A stretch of DNA of 21,023 nucleotides from positions 22,290 through 43,312 of the forward strand of contig NAOQ01000221.1 of the NCBI GenBank assembly GCA_002751075.1. Direction: 5' to 3'. The notes beneath the pieces were generated by a model that worked only from the letters and a program-made list of their open reading frames with translations, made no database searches and was not told where the DNA came from. This document shows positions 1-12,500 of this stretch, one piece after another. Source of the DNA: Ichthyophonus hoferi. Lineage: Eukaryota; Opisthokonta; Ichthyosporea; Ichthyophonida; Ichthyophonidae. A program made the position numbers and the translations under genes. How positions within the stretch are numbered: position 1 is the first letter of the stretch; every line of letters starts with the position of its first letter.

Positions 1-1130
1 TTACGTTTCTTGTAGTGTCAACGACAAAGAAGATAACAATTACTAACATAATCTTAAGCACATTATAAACAAGAGTTTATATATATATATATATATATGA
101 TAACATCAAAATTTCTACAAATTATTGCGTGAACAAGTAGTGATGCTGTCTTAATAACCTGATTAGAAATAACTTTATTAATAGAAACGTGGTATTAGTA
201 CGTTACTATACTAATGAAGCTGTCGAACTGGAATCAATCAGGAATGAAGAATAGTATCTAGTATAACAAATAGCAGTTTATCATCCTAAGCAACCAACTA
301 AACAATATTCGGTTGTTATCAGAATCTGTATCAGTTCCAGCGACTTGTCCACGGCCGTCGGGGTCTCCAAGGGTATATTTGGTAGGTTTACTTTAGCTTT
401 CAATTAATGTAAATACTCCAAATGCCTATTTTTTCTGTCCGGGTTACATAAGCCTTATTATAGTTGCTGAAAACTCTTGGCGATTCCAGTTGTTTAAGTA
501 TAAAAGAACGCTGGTTGCTAATGTTTTTTACAGTTTTAAACACGCAAACGATTGGAAAACACCAACCCGCAGATTAACCAGCAAGAAGTATCAAAACTGA
601 AAAAGCCAAATCTAACCGGCAGGCACCCAATCAGAGATGAAAATAGCCAACTTTTGTTAAAGAAACTATGACCAAACACAAGAGAAAACCTAAAGAGAAG
701 AAACATAAAGATCAGAAGGCATTAGTGTATCGTCACACACAGCATACACATATCCCTACTACTACATATACCGTAGACGCCGAGAGGTATTCATCTCCGT
801 TGATACCGACGATTCCAAAAGAGTAAGGGTTGGAATAAATTCAACGGAAGAGACCGCAGTTAAGCGAATCGAATCCAATTATAGAAATTTACCTCATATA
901 AGTGAGCCAGCTTTGACCCCGAATTACTCCATCGCCGACAATTCATCGATTCAAGTTTCCAAAATATCCCCATTCTTTACATGTATATTATATGTTCCCA
1001 AGACAATAATAGAAATACTATTTACTGTAACTGTTTGCTATTATAGGTTTTTAGTTGTCAAATTTATATTACTATTATTTTTTGATTTTATAGTGGTAGA
1101 AAATGATCATCTAAATTCCTTATTAAAAAG
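1..1130. other. AT-rich region without a recognised gene
   Basis: I see no identifiable gene here. There is an (AT)n run at 79-98. A small ORF at 668-826 (+) encodes 52 residues with a very basic start (MTKHKRKPKEKKHKD), and an overlapping stop-free stretch in another frame runs to about 1185 and ends in hydrophobic, low-complexity sequence. Neither resembles a family I know. A short GC-richer patch at about 330-370 stands out from its surroundings. This stretch abuts the repeat that starts at 1131, so part of it may be old mobile-element sequence, but I cannot show that. Confidence 0.5.
79..98. repeat. (AT)n microsatellite
   Basis: This is a perfect dinucleotide run of about ten units. Confidence 0.9.
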
Positions 1131-1636
1131 TGTTGTGAGACCGTTAACTCCGAATGAAAAATATACATTGGCCGAAGTTCGGTAGCAAGTGGACCATAAA
1201 AGGATTGGTCTAATAATAGTTGATTAAATAACGTTCTTAATTAGGTAAATTGAATTTTCAACACAGAATGCGAGCACTTTCATAACGAGTAAAATTGCTG
1301 AAGGAGCAACACAATAGTATTAGATCATTAAGTCAAGACCAAATAATTCTAGTGGGTCTCACTGGTATGACTTGTATTAGCCAATAAGGATCTTTACGAT
1401 AGCTCCGATTGACACCCGCAATAAACGGATGTTGCGGAAAGGATAAAAGGAGTGGAATAATATTAAACACGGATAATGACGTTTCAGCCATTATAACACA
1501 AAGCTTTGCATTTCCTATATATATATATATATATATATATTATCTAAATGATTAGAAAATATTTGACCTGTCTTCTATAATCATTGTATTTTTATTGTAA
1601 TATTTATTTCATTAGTGGCACTGAGTGCAATAATCA
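1131..1636 (+). repeat. TGTT repeat family, copy A (LTR-like 5' segment)
   Basis: This segment starts TGTTGTGAGACC and aligns along its length with 2964-3413 and with the reverse strand of 15190-15534. Shared blocks include AACTCCGAA, GGCCGAAGTTC, AACGTTCTTAATTAGGTAAA, AATTCTAGTGG and GCGGAAAGGATAAAAGG. Upstream sequence differs between the copies, so TGTT is a real element boundary. The TG start and the TATA-like block about 300 bases in resemble an LTR or a promoter-bearing 5' end. I see no primer-binding site, and related coding-like sequence follows both A and B, so LTR status is unproven. It contains an (AT)n run at 1516-1540. The divergence suggests an old copy. Confidence 0.7.
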
Positions 1637-2030
1637 ATGACCAGATCTCTCGCTCCTCCAGGAGTCAGAGAATTGTTTACTAACACTAAATAGTGATAAT
1701 AGTTACCATTTACATTGCCATATAGTACCTCTTACTGATCAGTCCCATTGTGAAATATCTACATTAGAACCTGAGCACATCAGAGCGTCGATTCCTTTTG
1801 AACTAGAACAGAGGCATCAACTACCGCTAGTTACCTAGAGTTTGTTTACACCCTTATAAAGGACCTCACTTCAACTGAACCTTGAGAAGAGATTGGATCA
1901 ATTAACTATTTCCAGCGCTAGCCCAACAAAAGATACTTCTACAAAGAATCAATCCTCGATAACAGTTTAATACGAAGGTCTACTACTTAAGTCTTATACA
2001 ATCAAATCATCAAAGAATAATTGTATAGTG
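1637..2030 (+). repeat. Decayed body of TGTT family copy A
   Basis: This stretch resembles 3414-3806 in scattered blocks. Examples are the region around 1680 against that around 3470, and the block near 1915-1960 (GCTAGCCCAACAAAAGATAC) against that near 3740-3780. It appears to be the remains of the element's first coding region and is broken. The encoded product is not recognisable. Confidence 0.5.
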
Positions 2031-2963
2031 TCGAAATATTATTACAGTGGTTTAGACCACAGTTATTTTTAATATTGCTAATTACAAGATAATAAGTATA
2101 AAGCATCTCTAAATTCAGAAAAATTGTGTTCTACATGCAGAACATAAAGATTTCAGCCGGTCCTTTATCTACTGATAATTACCTGGAACAACCAGGAGAA
2201 GGAAGGCATACCGTACGTCATATTGAATTCAGTACAACAGATAATTGTTCTTTTTCCAATATTTGATATTAGAGTTTGCATTAATTGATAACCAGAAATA
2301 TGACTTAAATTATAAACATTAATAAAAAATTCAAATGATGATATTTAATTGATAAAAGATCAGGGTGGTATTGATAGAGGAACGCATCCTAGGATCACGA
2401 CTGAGATGCAATCTAAAGATATTTTATGTATATATATATTTAACAATAGCCCATTGTAAGCTAGAAACCTGTTGCCCTTCCATTACCAAGCTTTTTTAGA
2501 ATAGGATATATATATATATATTAATTGTAAATTAGTAGTATATGTTTTAAAGCCATTAATCGGTACTTAGTGCCTTGCTAATTTTTTTATTTAAGATTGC
2601 AATATGTCACAATGTCATACTGTGTACCCCATGACATATTAGTCAAGCATATCTGGTCCATCTATAGTTAGTATATATTTATAAATATGTATATCTACCT
2701 GGCTATTTAGAGATTTCTCATTGGAGAAACCTAGGACCCGAAGAAAAAGTAAAAGTTTTTACTGAAGATATTAAAAGAATCAATAAGTTTACAATACATT
2801 GAGGAGAATGAGTAGCTTAAAGTGTACAACCGTTCTACTAAAAGATAATGGTGTAGTCAAGCATAGATGATGAATAAATTATCGATTATCAATTTTTATT
2901 TTCTTTGTAATTAGCATGATGGAAATAGGTTAATTTAAAATGCTTAAAATATAGTTTGAAAGT
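2031..2963. other. AT-rich interval with no gene seen
   Basis: This interval holds short AT runs (about 2430-2445 and 2505-2521) and a small perfect hairpin at 2047-2060 (GTGGT, 4-base loop, ACCAC). It separates the two same-direction copies of the TGTT family and may contain the degraded remainder of copy A. I find no coding signal or RNA gene. Confidence 0.5.
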
Positions 2964-3413
2964 TGTTGTAAGATCGTTCAACTCCGAAGAAACATATAGA
3001 TCGGCCGAAGTTCTGCAAGCGGATCATAAAATGATTGATTCATTTATTAGTTGATAGCACGCACAACGTTCTTAATTAGGTAAATATATTGGTCAATACA
3101 TAGAATGAGCACTAGAATTAAACGAAATAATTAGCTTAGGGCCAATCATATTAGGATGCAATAGCATTAGATCATTTAGACAAGATAAGATAATTCTAGT
3201 GGCCGCCAGTGGTCTTCTGTGAATGTTATTTTTACGATCGGTCCCGCATGTTGCGGAAAGGATAAAAGGAACGAAATCAACTAATAATAAAAACGAGTTA
3301 ATGGCGTTTCCACAATTATAAAACAAACTTTTTATTTCTTATATATATATAATCTATCTTAATGATTAAAATATATTTGTTCTGTATTCTATAATTATCG
3401 TATCTTTATTGTA
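2964..3413 (+). repeat. TGTT repeat family, copy B (LTR-like 5' segment)
   Basis: This is the best-preserved long copy of the 5' segment. It starts TGTTGTAAGATC and shares with copy A the blocks GGCCGAAGTTC, AACGTTCTTAATTAGGTAAA and TTGCGGAAAGGATAAAAGG. It ends in TTTATTGTA directly before an ATG. The GATAAAAGG block is about 165 bases before that ATG and could be a TATA-like promoter element. This is inferred from position and conservation in three copies only. Confidence 0.75.
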
Positions 3414-3806
3414 ATGTCTAGATCAGTACTAGCAATTGAAAAAAAGCGCCGGTGCTCTGAGAATGTTTCTCCTACTAACAACACTGAGAGCTGCATAGTT
3501 ACATCCGAGTCCAACAACACACATTACATACATACCAATTTAGAACCTCTCACTGATATAACATACTGTACCATAAGCACTATCGTGCCCAAGCGCATTA
3601 AGGCATTAAGGCAGGAATATGTCCTGCACTCATAGCTGAATCCAATCGCAACAAACAATTGGAAATAGAATCAGCTTATACGCCTGCCATTACATTGCCT
3701 TCTATTGAAAGCGGATCAGCACTAACTATTGTGGTTACTGCTAACCCAGCTAAAGATGCTTCTATACAAAATTCAAATTGCAATAAAATTTCTATTGCGG
3801 ATTGAG
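3414..3806 (+). mobile_element. Putative first coding region of TGTT family copy B
   Basis: An open frame of 73 residues (3414-3635) begins directly after the conserved 5' segment. It starts MSRSVLAIEKKRRCSENVSP and is rich in Ser, Thr and Asn. Related DNA continues to about 3806. The corresponding DNA after copy A is recognisably similar, which supports a real element gene rather than chance. The product matches no domain I know; a small basic nucleic-acid-binding (gag- or ORF1-like) protein is only a guess. The element is not whole. Confidence 0.45.
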
Positions 3807-4534
3807 TGCTGCACTAGAAATTATCATGCAATACATTTCCTATACATATAATTATATATGACTAGATTGGGCGTCATCAAGTTAAAGCGTGGCTTGAAAA
3901 TCCGACTTTAAGACTGCATTTTTTTTGACTTCAATGGTTTATAACCAATCATATAACGATATTTTAGTGTAAAAGTTTAACCAATAAATGAAAGAATATA
4001 ATTTTATGAAGTTTATTAGAGTACACATCTTCCCATCTAGATAAGTCTTTATAACTTAATATGTTTCTTTTATTTTATTTTTATTTTTTAAAAAAACAAT
4101 ATGTTTGGGTTTTTTAATCTATCTTCTCTTTTCATAGCGTAACTTGAAAAAATAGTTCTATAGAAATAAATATTTATGTTAATGTTTTCATTCGGATATA
4201 GATATAGATACAGACGTGATGTAGCCTCAGCAGTTGCTTAGGTTGGACTGAATATTTAAATTGGATTCGATTCAAACAAAAGGGATAAGACTTGGTGATC
4301 TTAATTTTTCTTTTTAAATGTTACTGGTTATACGATAGGAGTTATGAACGTAAATAAATATCCATGTATTGAAATAAATTAAACTAGATACCCGGAAATA
4401 CACGGACACTTATGATATACGACGTCATCATGGCAAGCTGCCCATCATTGGTTGGTTCATGTCACGCTCATTTTAAGGCCGCAAAGGTGGATAAGCAATT
4501 CAATTCCTCTTTTGTCGCAAAAGCAACTTGCAGC

Positions 4535-4555
4535 TATATATATATATATATATAT
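4535..4555. repeat. (TA)n microsatellite
   Basis: This is a perfect dinucleotide run of about ten units in the gene-free interval. Confidence 0.9.
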
Positions 4556-5153
4556 GTTTGAAATAAAAATAAAAATCATTTATTATAATATTATCTGTGT
4601 AATATTGCATTCAAATTTATTACCATAACTTTAAATATTACGTGTTTGTTGATGATTTTTAATACTTTTTTGCCTTCCGCTGATGTAAGATTAGGTAGAG
4701 ATCATGTACAAATTTAACATAATTACGTATAGTAGTGAAAATTGTTAGTAAAGCAAAACTTGAAATACCTCTTAACCTTCAATACTATTATGATTTTTTA
4801 AATTGCTTACCGAAAACTTAATTAAAATTTATATTTTTTTAGTTGCTTTACGATTAATGGCTTTTTATCCTATTATCCTTTTATAAATTTTAACCGAGTT
4901 TTCTGTATCTTTCCAGCTATTCCCTAACGGCAAACACGCAAATCAATTTTAACCCAATAATACTTCAATATCTCAAATGGATCATAATAAGCCAATAATA
5001 TTTTAAAAAATGCGTAATGCTGATTGGATCTCTGATAGGTATATAATGCCCAGCCTCGACATGTTGCTACGCATAATTATACTTTGTGAGATCGGCACGG
5101 TTTGGCTGCTATTTTGTGGGAAGCTAGATACCTGCCATTGGATCGATTTGATT

Positions 5154-5168
5154 ATTACGTCACGTGAT
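5154..5168. promoter_or_regulatory. Composite CRE-like / E-box site
   Basis: TTACGTCACGTGATT fuses a CRE-like TTACGTCA with a palindromic CACGTG E-box (5161-5166), a form bound by bZIP and bHLH-ZIP factors in many eukaryotes. It sits in a slightly GC-richer island in otherwise AT-rich DNA. No gene start is evident next to it, so its role is unknown. Confidence 0.3.
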
Positions 5169-6312
5169 TTGATTTACTACTACCGGACTTGCCGGTACTG
5201 CGTCCTACTTTTTTTGTTATATTTTTTTTTGATCTATTGCGCGATTAATTATTGCTATCTTGTAAATTGTATTGTTGTTATTATTTATAGCTTTTTCTTA
5301 CTGCTTACAGTATGTTGATATTGAGTAGAGTTCTACTTGCCGTATGTTATTGTTAGAGGTTGCATTGCGTGTAAGCGTCCGTCAACGTATAATGTTAACA
5401 GGTAATTTTTAAACTTCAGTGTTCATATTATGTTTGCTAAAGCCTTACAAAAAGCGGACAAGGCTCTTTTACACCAGCCATAGTTCTGTTATAGCTCACT
5501 TCTACAACACACTCTTTTTTAGAATTATTATTGTTGTCTCTTGAACCTTTTGTTATGACTTTTATAGATACTTCAAATAAATCTTTTTCTGCGCACCATT
5601 ACTCATTTATTCATTGATACACTACCTTATGAAAGGTTTAATTATACATAATTTCTCAAATCCATCATTTTCTTGAAGGTACTCAACTTGGTTCTACTCA
5701 TTTTACACTATAATATAGTATAATATAATATAGTATATAGTTTATTATCAAATGCCTCGGGATGACTTACGACAATCTCCTTGCCTGTTTGTTAGACATT
5801 TGTTCTTATAGTGCTAACATATTAACTAAGAGGGGTACAATTATTCTAAGAAATATGTTGTAGCATATATATACTTAGCATATTATCTTTAAGAGTGAGG
5901 TTGACAAGGGCCAATTTCAATATCAATATATATATATTGTATATGCATTTATTCTAATTAGTCAGTTAACACATTTAATGTGACCCCGCTCTAGGCATAT
6001 TTATGGCACAGTGTGGCTATCCACAGTACACAGATGCTGGACCTTTTATATTTCCACTACAGACGAACATAATGGTAGTATAATACTACATATACTTCTA
6101 CTTTTTGTCTTGTTATTTTCTTTTAAATGTTTATTATTATTTGTAACAAGTGATAAAGCATGATTATGTTTATATTTACGCGGGGATTATATATATATAT
6201 ATACCCTAGTACATTAATATCTTCTATTGCTACTTCTTTTTCCCTCCTTTTAGGCAGCCACTAAAATAATATCTTTTAATTGTGGTGAACGTGAAGCGAA
6301 CAACCTTATAAC

Positions 6313-6314
<2 letters not shown>

Positions 6315-6349
<35 letters not shown>

Positions 6350-6356
6350 GTATATG
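6315..6356. repeat. (TATATG)n microsatellite upstream of the large gene
   Basis: About six to seven near-perfect copies of TATATG end about 160 bases before the start codon of the large gene. It may lie in the promoter or 5' untranslated region. Confidence 0.9.
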
Positions 6357-6483
6357 ATATCTCTACAGTGGCTCGCCCAATCGTTTATTAGATTGCATAA
6401 TTAAAATTCACTTGAATTAATCACCTATTGTGTTTAGTTTTATTATGAATGGAATTATTTGTAATTTATTAACCAAAATATGT

Positions 6484-6514
6484 GATTGGTCTATCTCTAG
6501 AGTGATGTCACACG
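6484..6514 (+). promoter_or_regulatory. Proximal promoter of the large gene (inverted CCAAT, CRE-like)
   Basis: GATTGG at about 6484-6489 is an inverted CCAAT box. TGATGTCA at 6503-6510 is a CRE-like octamer. A perfect inverted repeat, TGACGCCGTCA, overlaps the first codons (6516-6526). No TATA box is seen at a usual distance, so this looks like a CCAAT/CRE-type TATA-less promoter. If so, the 5' untranslated region is short. Confidence 0.4.
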
Positions 6515-9500
6515 ATGACGCCGTCAAAGAAGCATCGAAAATTACATGCAGCCGTATTTAAGGCCCCTGCACATTCTCATAGTAAGAGGTGAGTAACACA
6601 TATTGGCTATCAATCTCTCTATTGCATTCCTTAGTCATGGTTTGTTTGTGTCGATTAGTTGCTTTTATATCTTATATCTACCTCGTTTTTTAGCCAATAG
6701 ATATATACAACAAAGGACACCAGCCAATCACAAACATATTTTAAAATTATGTTTTTAGTTGCTATATTGGGAGGCGCTATATTAAGCTATATGAGAATAA
6801 ATTGGATGTGAACAGGCTTGGTTTTATAGAACCTGGGCACAAACCAAGGTAGGTACATAATTTTAGATTGCCCAATAAGACATAGGACAGGGCCGGATTT
6901 AATGGATTATATGCTGATACCTGATTAGAACTATATATAATTAAGATAATAATTAGCAAATAATTGAAATGCTTAGCGCGTTCTTTTTAACAGGATTAGA
7001 ATCCCGGCCCTACCCTATGGTGTGTATGTATGTATGTGCTACGACGCTGGTATACTATATAAGGATATACCATAACCATATATAGATACATACCTATATA
7101 TATACCTAAGAAACTAAAACTAGTGCTCTGTTTAGCTCAACACAGACCAATCAACCAACTAACCATAATATATGTATATAGCTAACTATATACATATATC
7201 TACATACCCTTCAATCAATTTGCGATAAGTGTGGTCTTTATGTTTCGTTGATCTATGTTTAATTAACGAATGGAAATACCATATCACACTTTTTAAAAAA
7301 CAAATGCCCATTAATTGCATTTTTATATATATATAACTGCAATTATCTTTTTGTGATATTTATTGGGCACCCCTCAACTTATCATGAATCAATCTAAGTT
7401 TAGTTGACGAATACAAATACCAGATCACACTTTTGAAAAGCCAATGACCATTAAATGCCTTTTTATGATATTTATTTCCCCGCTCTCCCCACAGCTATGA
7501 AAGCGAACACCTAAGCGAAGATGCGCAACAACTGGCCACCTGGGCCCTAGAAGGAGGAGAAGCCACCCATGGTGTGCTGGTTTTCCTTTCACAACGCCCT
7601 AGTTTAGTGGCCCCCTTTATCCAGGCTGTTACCGCTAGACTGCACGCGGCTATCCCTACCTGCCAATATCTTATCGTCAGGCTAACTATGGATGTGGCGG
7701 CCCTCGCCTTTGCTAATAATGCCGCTTATCCGCCGGCTAATGTATACGCTCTTTCTCTCACACTCTTTACTTATATTCCATTATAGTAAATTATATACCT
7801 ATTATAATAAATATATGTATAATGTATATAAACAAAATAGATAGATAATAATAAAAACTGTATATTAAAACAGAAATATTTAATTAATTTGGATATTTCT
7901 TTTTATACAGCTATAAACATTTAATATTATTAGCAATTATTATTAATATGTAGCCTCTGTGTGTGTGTATGTATGTATGTATATGTGGCATACCATACCC
8001 CTTGTACCTTGTAGACTGTATTGATTCGTTGCTATTGGTGATGATGTCGCATACTATCATATGCATACTATACTATACTTCTACCATCCAGCCCTATCCT
8101 CACACCACCACATTCCTATTCACAGGACCCATGGCTGCAAGTACTAGACGAACTGACTACAGTTCTGTTCCTTCATCTCTCCTTTTGTGGTATAGGTACA
8201 GATGCCTACCACCAACTACTACTAGTGATTCAGAAACTATTTCTGCCCAACCTTGCCGCCCACCCTTGGTTAGCGCCCATACTTGATAAGATATGCGGAT
8301 GGATTTCTGTCAATTACCTCTTATCCATTACTCTATTGCTGGACCTCCCCAAGATCGCTACAGAACTACCTATAGTACTACCCAAAGAACTTCGACGCCT
8401 TGAACAAAGTATGGTGCGAGATATATGTATTCAATACCCACCGGCCGTCGTCACATGCCTGCGGGCCACCTGTGGATTGGCTAGGTTACATATCAAGGGC
8501 TTTAAAGGATCTTATTCCCCTCATGCTGAATTTGATTATGTTGCCCGGGTATTTGAATTGCCATTAGGATTGGCCAATGGCATAGCCGATGATGATGATT
8601 CCCGGGCAGCCGCTCATCTCACTTCCGTTGGAAATAATATTCTAGCCTCATGGCTAGTTTCCAGGCTCCACCATAATCATAGCTATAACAACAATAACAA
8701 TAGTGACAGCTACAATCATACTGCAGTTCCATCGAATGGCTCCAGTACCACCGCACACACTCAGCAATCAAATAATAATAATAAGTTAAAGGATAAAAGA
8801 GATACAAGTGAAAGGAAACATGGTATATGTAGGATAGGTATGGTCCCGCTAGCCATGAGAGACCTCTGGCTCGAATTGGCCCTTTCTCAATACGGGTCGG
8901 CCCGTGAAGCCCTTCAAAGTAAAGGCATCTTAGAGGAGGAGATGGAGATGGGTGGTAGTCTATTACGATTGGTTCTTTGTAAGTCGTTGCTAACCATGCA
9001 AGACCCATTTGCATACTTGAAGCATAACAGTACGTGTACAACAACTGCTACAACTACTCCTAACCCTACTGTTGCAACCATTAGCTTAAACAAGGAGATA
9101 GTGCTAAGGGAGTTGTTATATTTATACAATGTACAGCCACTGGATAAGAGTCAGTATTGGTCTGATATTCCCTTTATGAGATTTATAAAATTGGTTATGA
9201 CCGGAGAGGGAAGGAAGGGAGAGGACAACGACGAGCAAGAAGATGTTAATAACATGTGTTTACCTTGGTTACCATCATCCTGGTTTTCTGAATTACCTCA
9301 TGGTGTGTGTGAGACAGAAAGCGAGCAACCGATGGCCTGGCTGGTTGTCAAGGCAACGCTACAGTTAGAGCAGGGGCACAGAGACGCAGCTGAAAGCAAT
9401 GAAAATGGTACACAACACGTGCCTAAGATAGTAAAGCAATGCATACATGGGAAGAACCCGTGGTTATATGCACAGATTTTTATGGAGTTTACCCAGTGGA

Positions 9501-12500
9501 GGCTGTATGTTTTAACTACTTTTAACATTCAATTACATGGTCAGGATAAAAATATATCCTCACAGGATGCACTACAGAGCATTCAGAGGTTTATGTTGTA
9601 TCTAGGGGAGGAAGGGAGTGATGACGTCATGGTCATGGTGGTAGATAATAAGCAACGATTGGACCGTGTAAACCAGTACATGGCTTTATTTGACAAGGGT
9701 AACGTCACAGTACACGATACGGATACCCACAAACGACCGGCTGAGGATCATGATTATGCATTAGATGGACCAATGGGTGTATCTGTATCCAAGCGAGAGA
9801 AGATTAGTGATAAGATAAGCCAAGAAGCTAATGCCATGGCTGTTGCCATGATACCCCGTAATCTAAGAGGACTATCGCCTAACAATCGAGAACAACTAGA
9901 GAAAGAAGTACACGAAGCATTGGGTGGCTGGGCCTGTATGGAAAGAAGGGCCCCTGCTCAGTTTGCACAAGCCATTTCTATCTTGATAAACACCCAATAC
10001 CCTTGTGAAAATCACCGCCTTCTCGATCATGTATTGGCTACATTTAATCTCAGTAGTATAGAGCACGCTCGTTTGGTTGGTCGATCTATGGCCCAGTTAG
10101 TTCAAAAGGGGACGAGGGCCTTCCGGAAACATCCACCGTTTTATGCTATTCTCTCGCGGTTTAATCGACGTTCCACCTCTCATCCAGCCATTTGCCATGC
10201 CTTTCTGGACGTGTTTCTGACTGCAAACACTCATTTCCGCCTATCTCCCTTCATAGTAGACTCCTTACTTAGTGCGGATGTCGGGTTTAGGCTTGAATTC
10301 CTCCGGAAACTAGTCCATTGTTCGTACAAAGAATGCACGGGACAACCCGTAGAGGTAGAGGTAGACTTAGATACAGACACAACAACACACAAGGGAGAGA
10401 AAGAGAAAGACAGAGCAAGGGTTCAATGGACAGAACAACTCATATCTCTGTTGCAAGAGGAAGAAAGACATAGGAGTTCAGGACGGTTTAGAGATACTGT
10501 AGTACCACTATTAATACAGGAGGAACTTAGAGGTCAGCCTCTCACCTCTTTAGTAGGAAGTGCTATCAAGCGACTGGCGGGGTCTATTAAGGCCTACTTT
10601 TACCAACCCTTTTCGTCCGATGTACAAACAACTGTTGAATATTTATTTTGTCCACCTAGCCACAGGTGTAATACTGTGCGTATGTGTGCAGTTATGAATG
10701 TTATATTAGAGGTGCTTACCAATACATATTTAGGAGAGGGAAAGGGAGAGGGAGATGGGGCGGAAGGAGGAGGAGGAGGAGGAGGAGGCCCTATTAATAG
10801 TAATAGTAATAGTAATAGCACTTGCCCGTCACAATCAAACACACGACAGATAGATGTACAACAACAACAACCTAATGAGTCGCTCATATTAGCAATGAAA
10901 GCGTTACAAGCCACCGAAATGCCGCAGAACACACGATGGTATCGAAACTATTTTCTTCCCTGTGCACTTCATTCTATAGGAGCTATTCCACAAGCCTCAC
11001 ACCTCCTCCGCCTGACCCTCTCCCAGCCTTCTCTATATACCGTTCTTTACCCTGTGGGACCTTCCCAATCCTACGGCCTACGCCATCTCATCCTCTCTAT
11101 ACAACAAACATGTAGTGATGCCGAGCAACAACAGATTGTACAACTATGGGAACAGTGTTGGTATAAACAGGTCACAGTAGGATGGGAATGGATGCGGACT
11201 CTCTTGGATGCATTTACCGATTGTCACGCTATTCTTTCTTCCATGGTTTCGCGACTATTTGATCATTATATTACCAGGCTGTTTTATACGGCACTTGAAC
11301 TTGAAAACTTCGATGCCTTCTCCATTTCATTAGTGGCAATCATAGACTACCTGTTTGGATTAGTCAAGGACACCACCCTGTTTTCCCCTATCGTACATCG
11401 ATTTTGTCATGAGGTGGCCGTCCTCCCTAGTGGAGATACTCGGCGACAGTGGTGTGTACGCTGTATCCGCAGGGCAGTACGGGGTTTACTGCGGCGAGCC
11501 GGCAACATGAGCACCCTACCTGTGTCCTTAGATGGGGGAGCCATTGATAGGGCCACGGTTAGGGCTGGGGTAGGTATGCTACTTAACTTACTGACTAGTG
11601 CCCGCCAAGATGACAGTGAGTTGTGGAAGATGTTGGTGGAATTGTTTGATATGGTGACCTTTGAAGCTGTCATATGCAACATTAGTCCCACTATGGATCC
11701 CGGAGTAGTGGCGGGCCTGTTAGATATTATTCTTTCCCTTCTTTCCCTATCTTCGCTTCACCCTGGTGCGGTGATACCGTCTGCCCCAATGCAAGCACTG
11801 AAAGTGGATGTAGATGGTCCAGGTCCAAGTCCAATCAACAATATTCATTTCTGGACACAACCGCGAATCACAGTTATGATACGAACCCTTTTATTGACTG
11901 AAACACCCGAAGTTCAGCCACGGCTTGAGGCCCTACTAGGCCATTTGATTCGTTCGGATGCAACGATAGCACAGAATATGGTCAATAGTATTGGCTCACA
12001 GATGCAAGCCAATCCAAAGTCCTGTCCCCACCTATCCAGAGGAGTTAGCCTATTAGAACTAGCCTTACTGTACCACCCGTCTATTTTAACAACCCTTCTT
12101 GCTATCATTCGTTCTCTCCTATTCGTCCCTATGGTTACTGCTCACCAGCCATCTTCTGTATCTCCAATAGATGCCACTTCCAATGCATGGGTCGCAGCCA
12201 GTCAACAGCCCCCATTAGCTTTGACAACACGATTGTATGCCCCCAGTGGATTGGCCCTTCACCTACTAACCCGTACATATCTACATGTGGCTGCCTGCAT
12301 GGATACAGCCAATGAGAATTTAGACCAGTCAGGCATCTATAACCAATCTATGATGAGACAGGTAGAGAATGTGGTTCAAGAGGCTTTAGAGGGGATGGGA
12401 TGGCAAGGACTAGAAGTAGCCGCTAGCCAATTAGAATTGGCCCACAGCTGTCTACGTCATCCAGTCCTCCGCGCCAATATACTTAAAGATCACTTAGGTT

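Larger units (their letters stand above)
3807..6314. other. Intergenic region, no supported gene
   Basis: This is 2.5 kb of AT-rich sequence with microsatellites at 4535-4555, about 5705-5745 and 6187-6203. The interval 5000-5400 is slightly less AT-rich. It holds a 102-codon ORF (5010-5318) whose product is a run of hydrophobic and aromatic residues with no recognisable domain, and I do not call it a gene. A composite CRE/E-box site lies at 5154-5168. No tRNA or rRNA was found. Confidence 0.55.
6589..7494 (+). other. Intron 1 of the INTS5-like gene
   Basis: The donor is GTGAGT and the acceptor CCCCACAG. At 906 bases it is the longest intron in the window. It contains a hAT-like foldback element (6881-7020), short TGTATG and ATAT runs (about 7020-7200) and a tandem duplication covering the acceptor region (7249-7494). 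The phase across the junction is exact (2+1). Confidence 0.85.

Noticed and set aside
259-400. Minus-strand ORF in a GC-richer patch containing LGDPDGRGQV
   Set aside because: It is only about 45 codons with no clear splice sites or recognised domain. It may be an exon or element scrap, but I cannot support it.
4200-4290. Possible tRNA or SINE-like A/B box pair (TAGCCTCAGC near 4213 and GGATTCGATTC near 4263)
   Set aside because: I could not fold a cloverleaf with an acceptor stem or a plausible anticodon, and no second copy is seen.
5010-5318. 102-codon ORF with hydrophobic, membrane-like sequence
   Set aside because: The residues are mostly what T-rich DNA yields by chance (Leu, Ile, Phe, Tyr, Cys). 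There are no domains, no splice context and no related copy in the window.
8619-9129. Two minus-strand ORFs of 141 and 71 codons opposite the large exon
   Set aside because: They are antisense shadows of the INTS5-like exon, low in complexity and without independent support. The same applies to the other antisense ORFs within 9298-12108.
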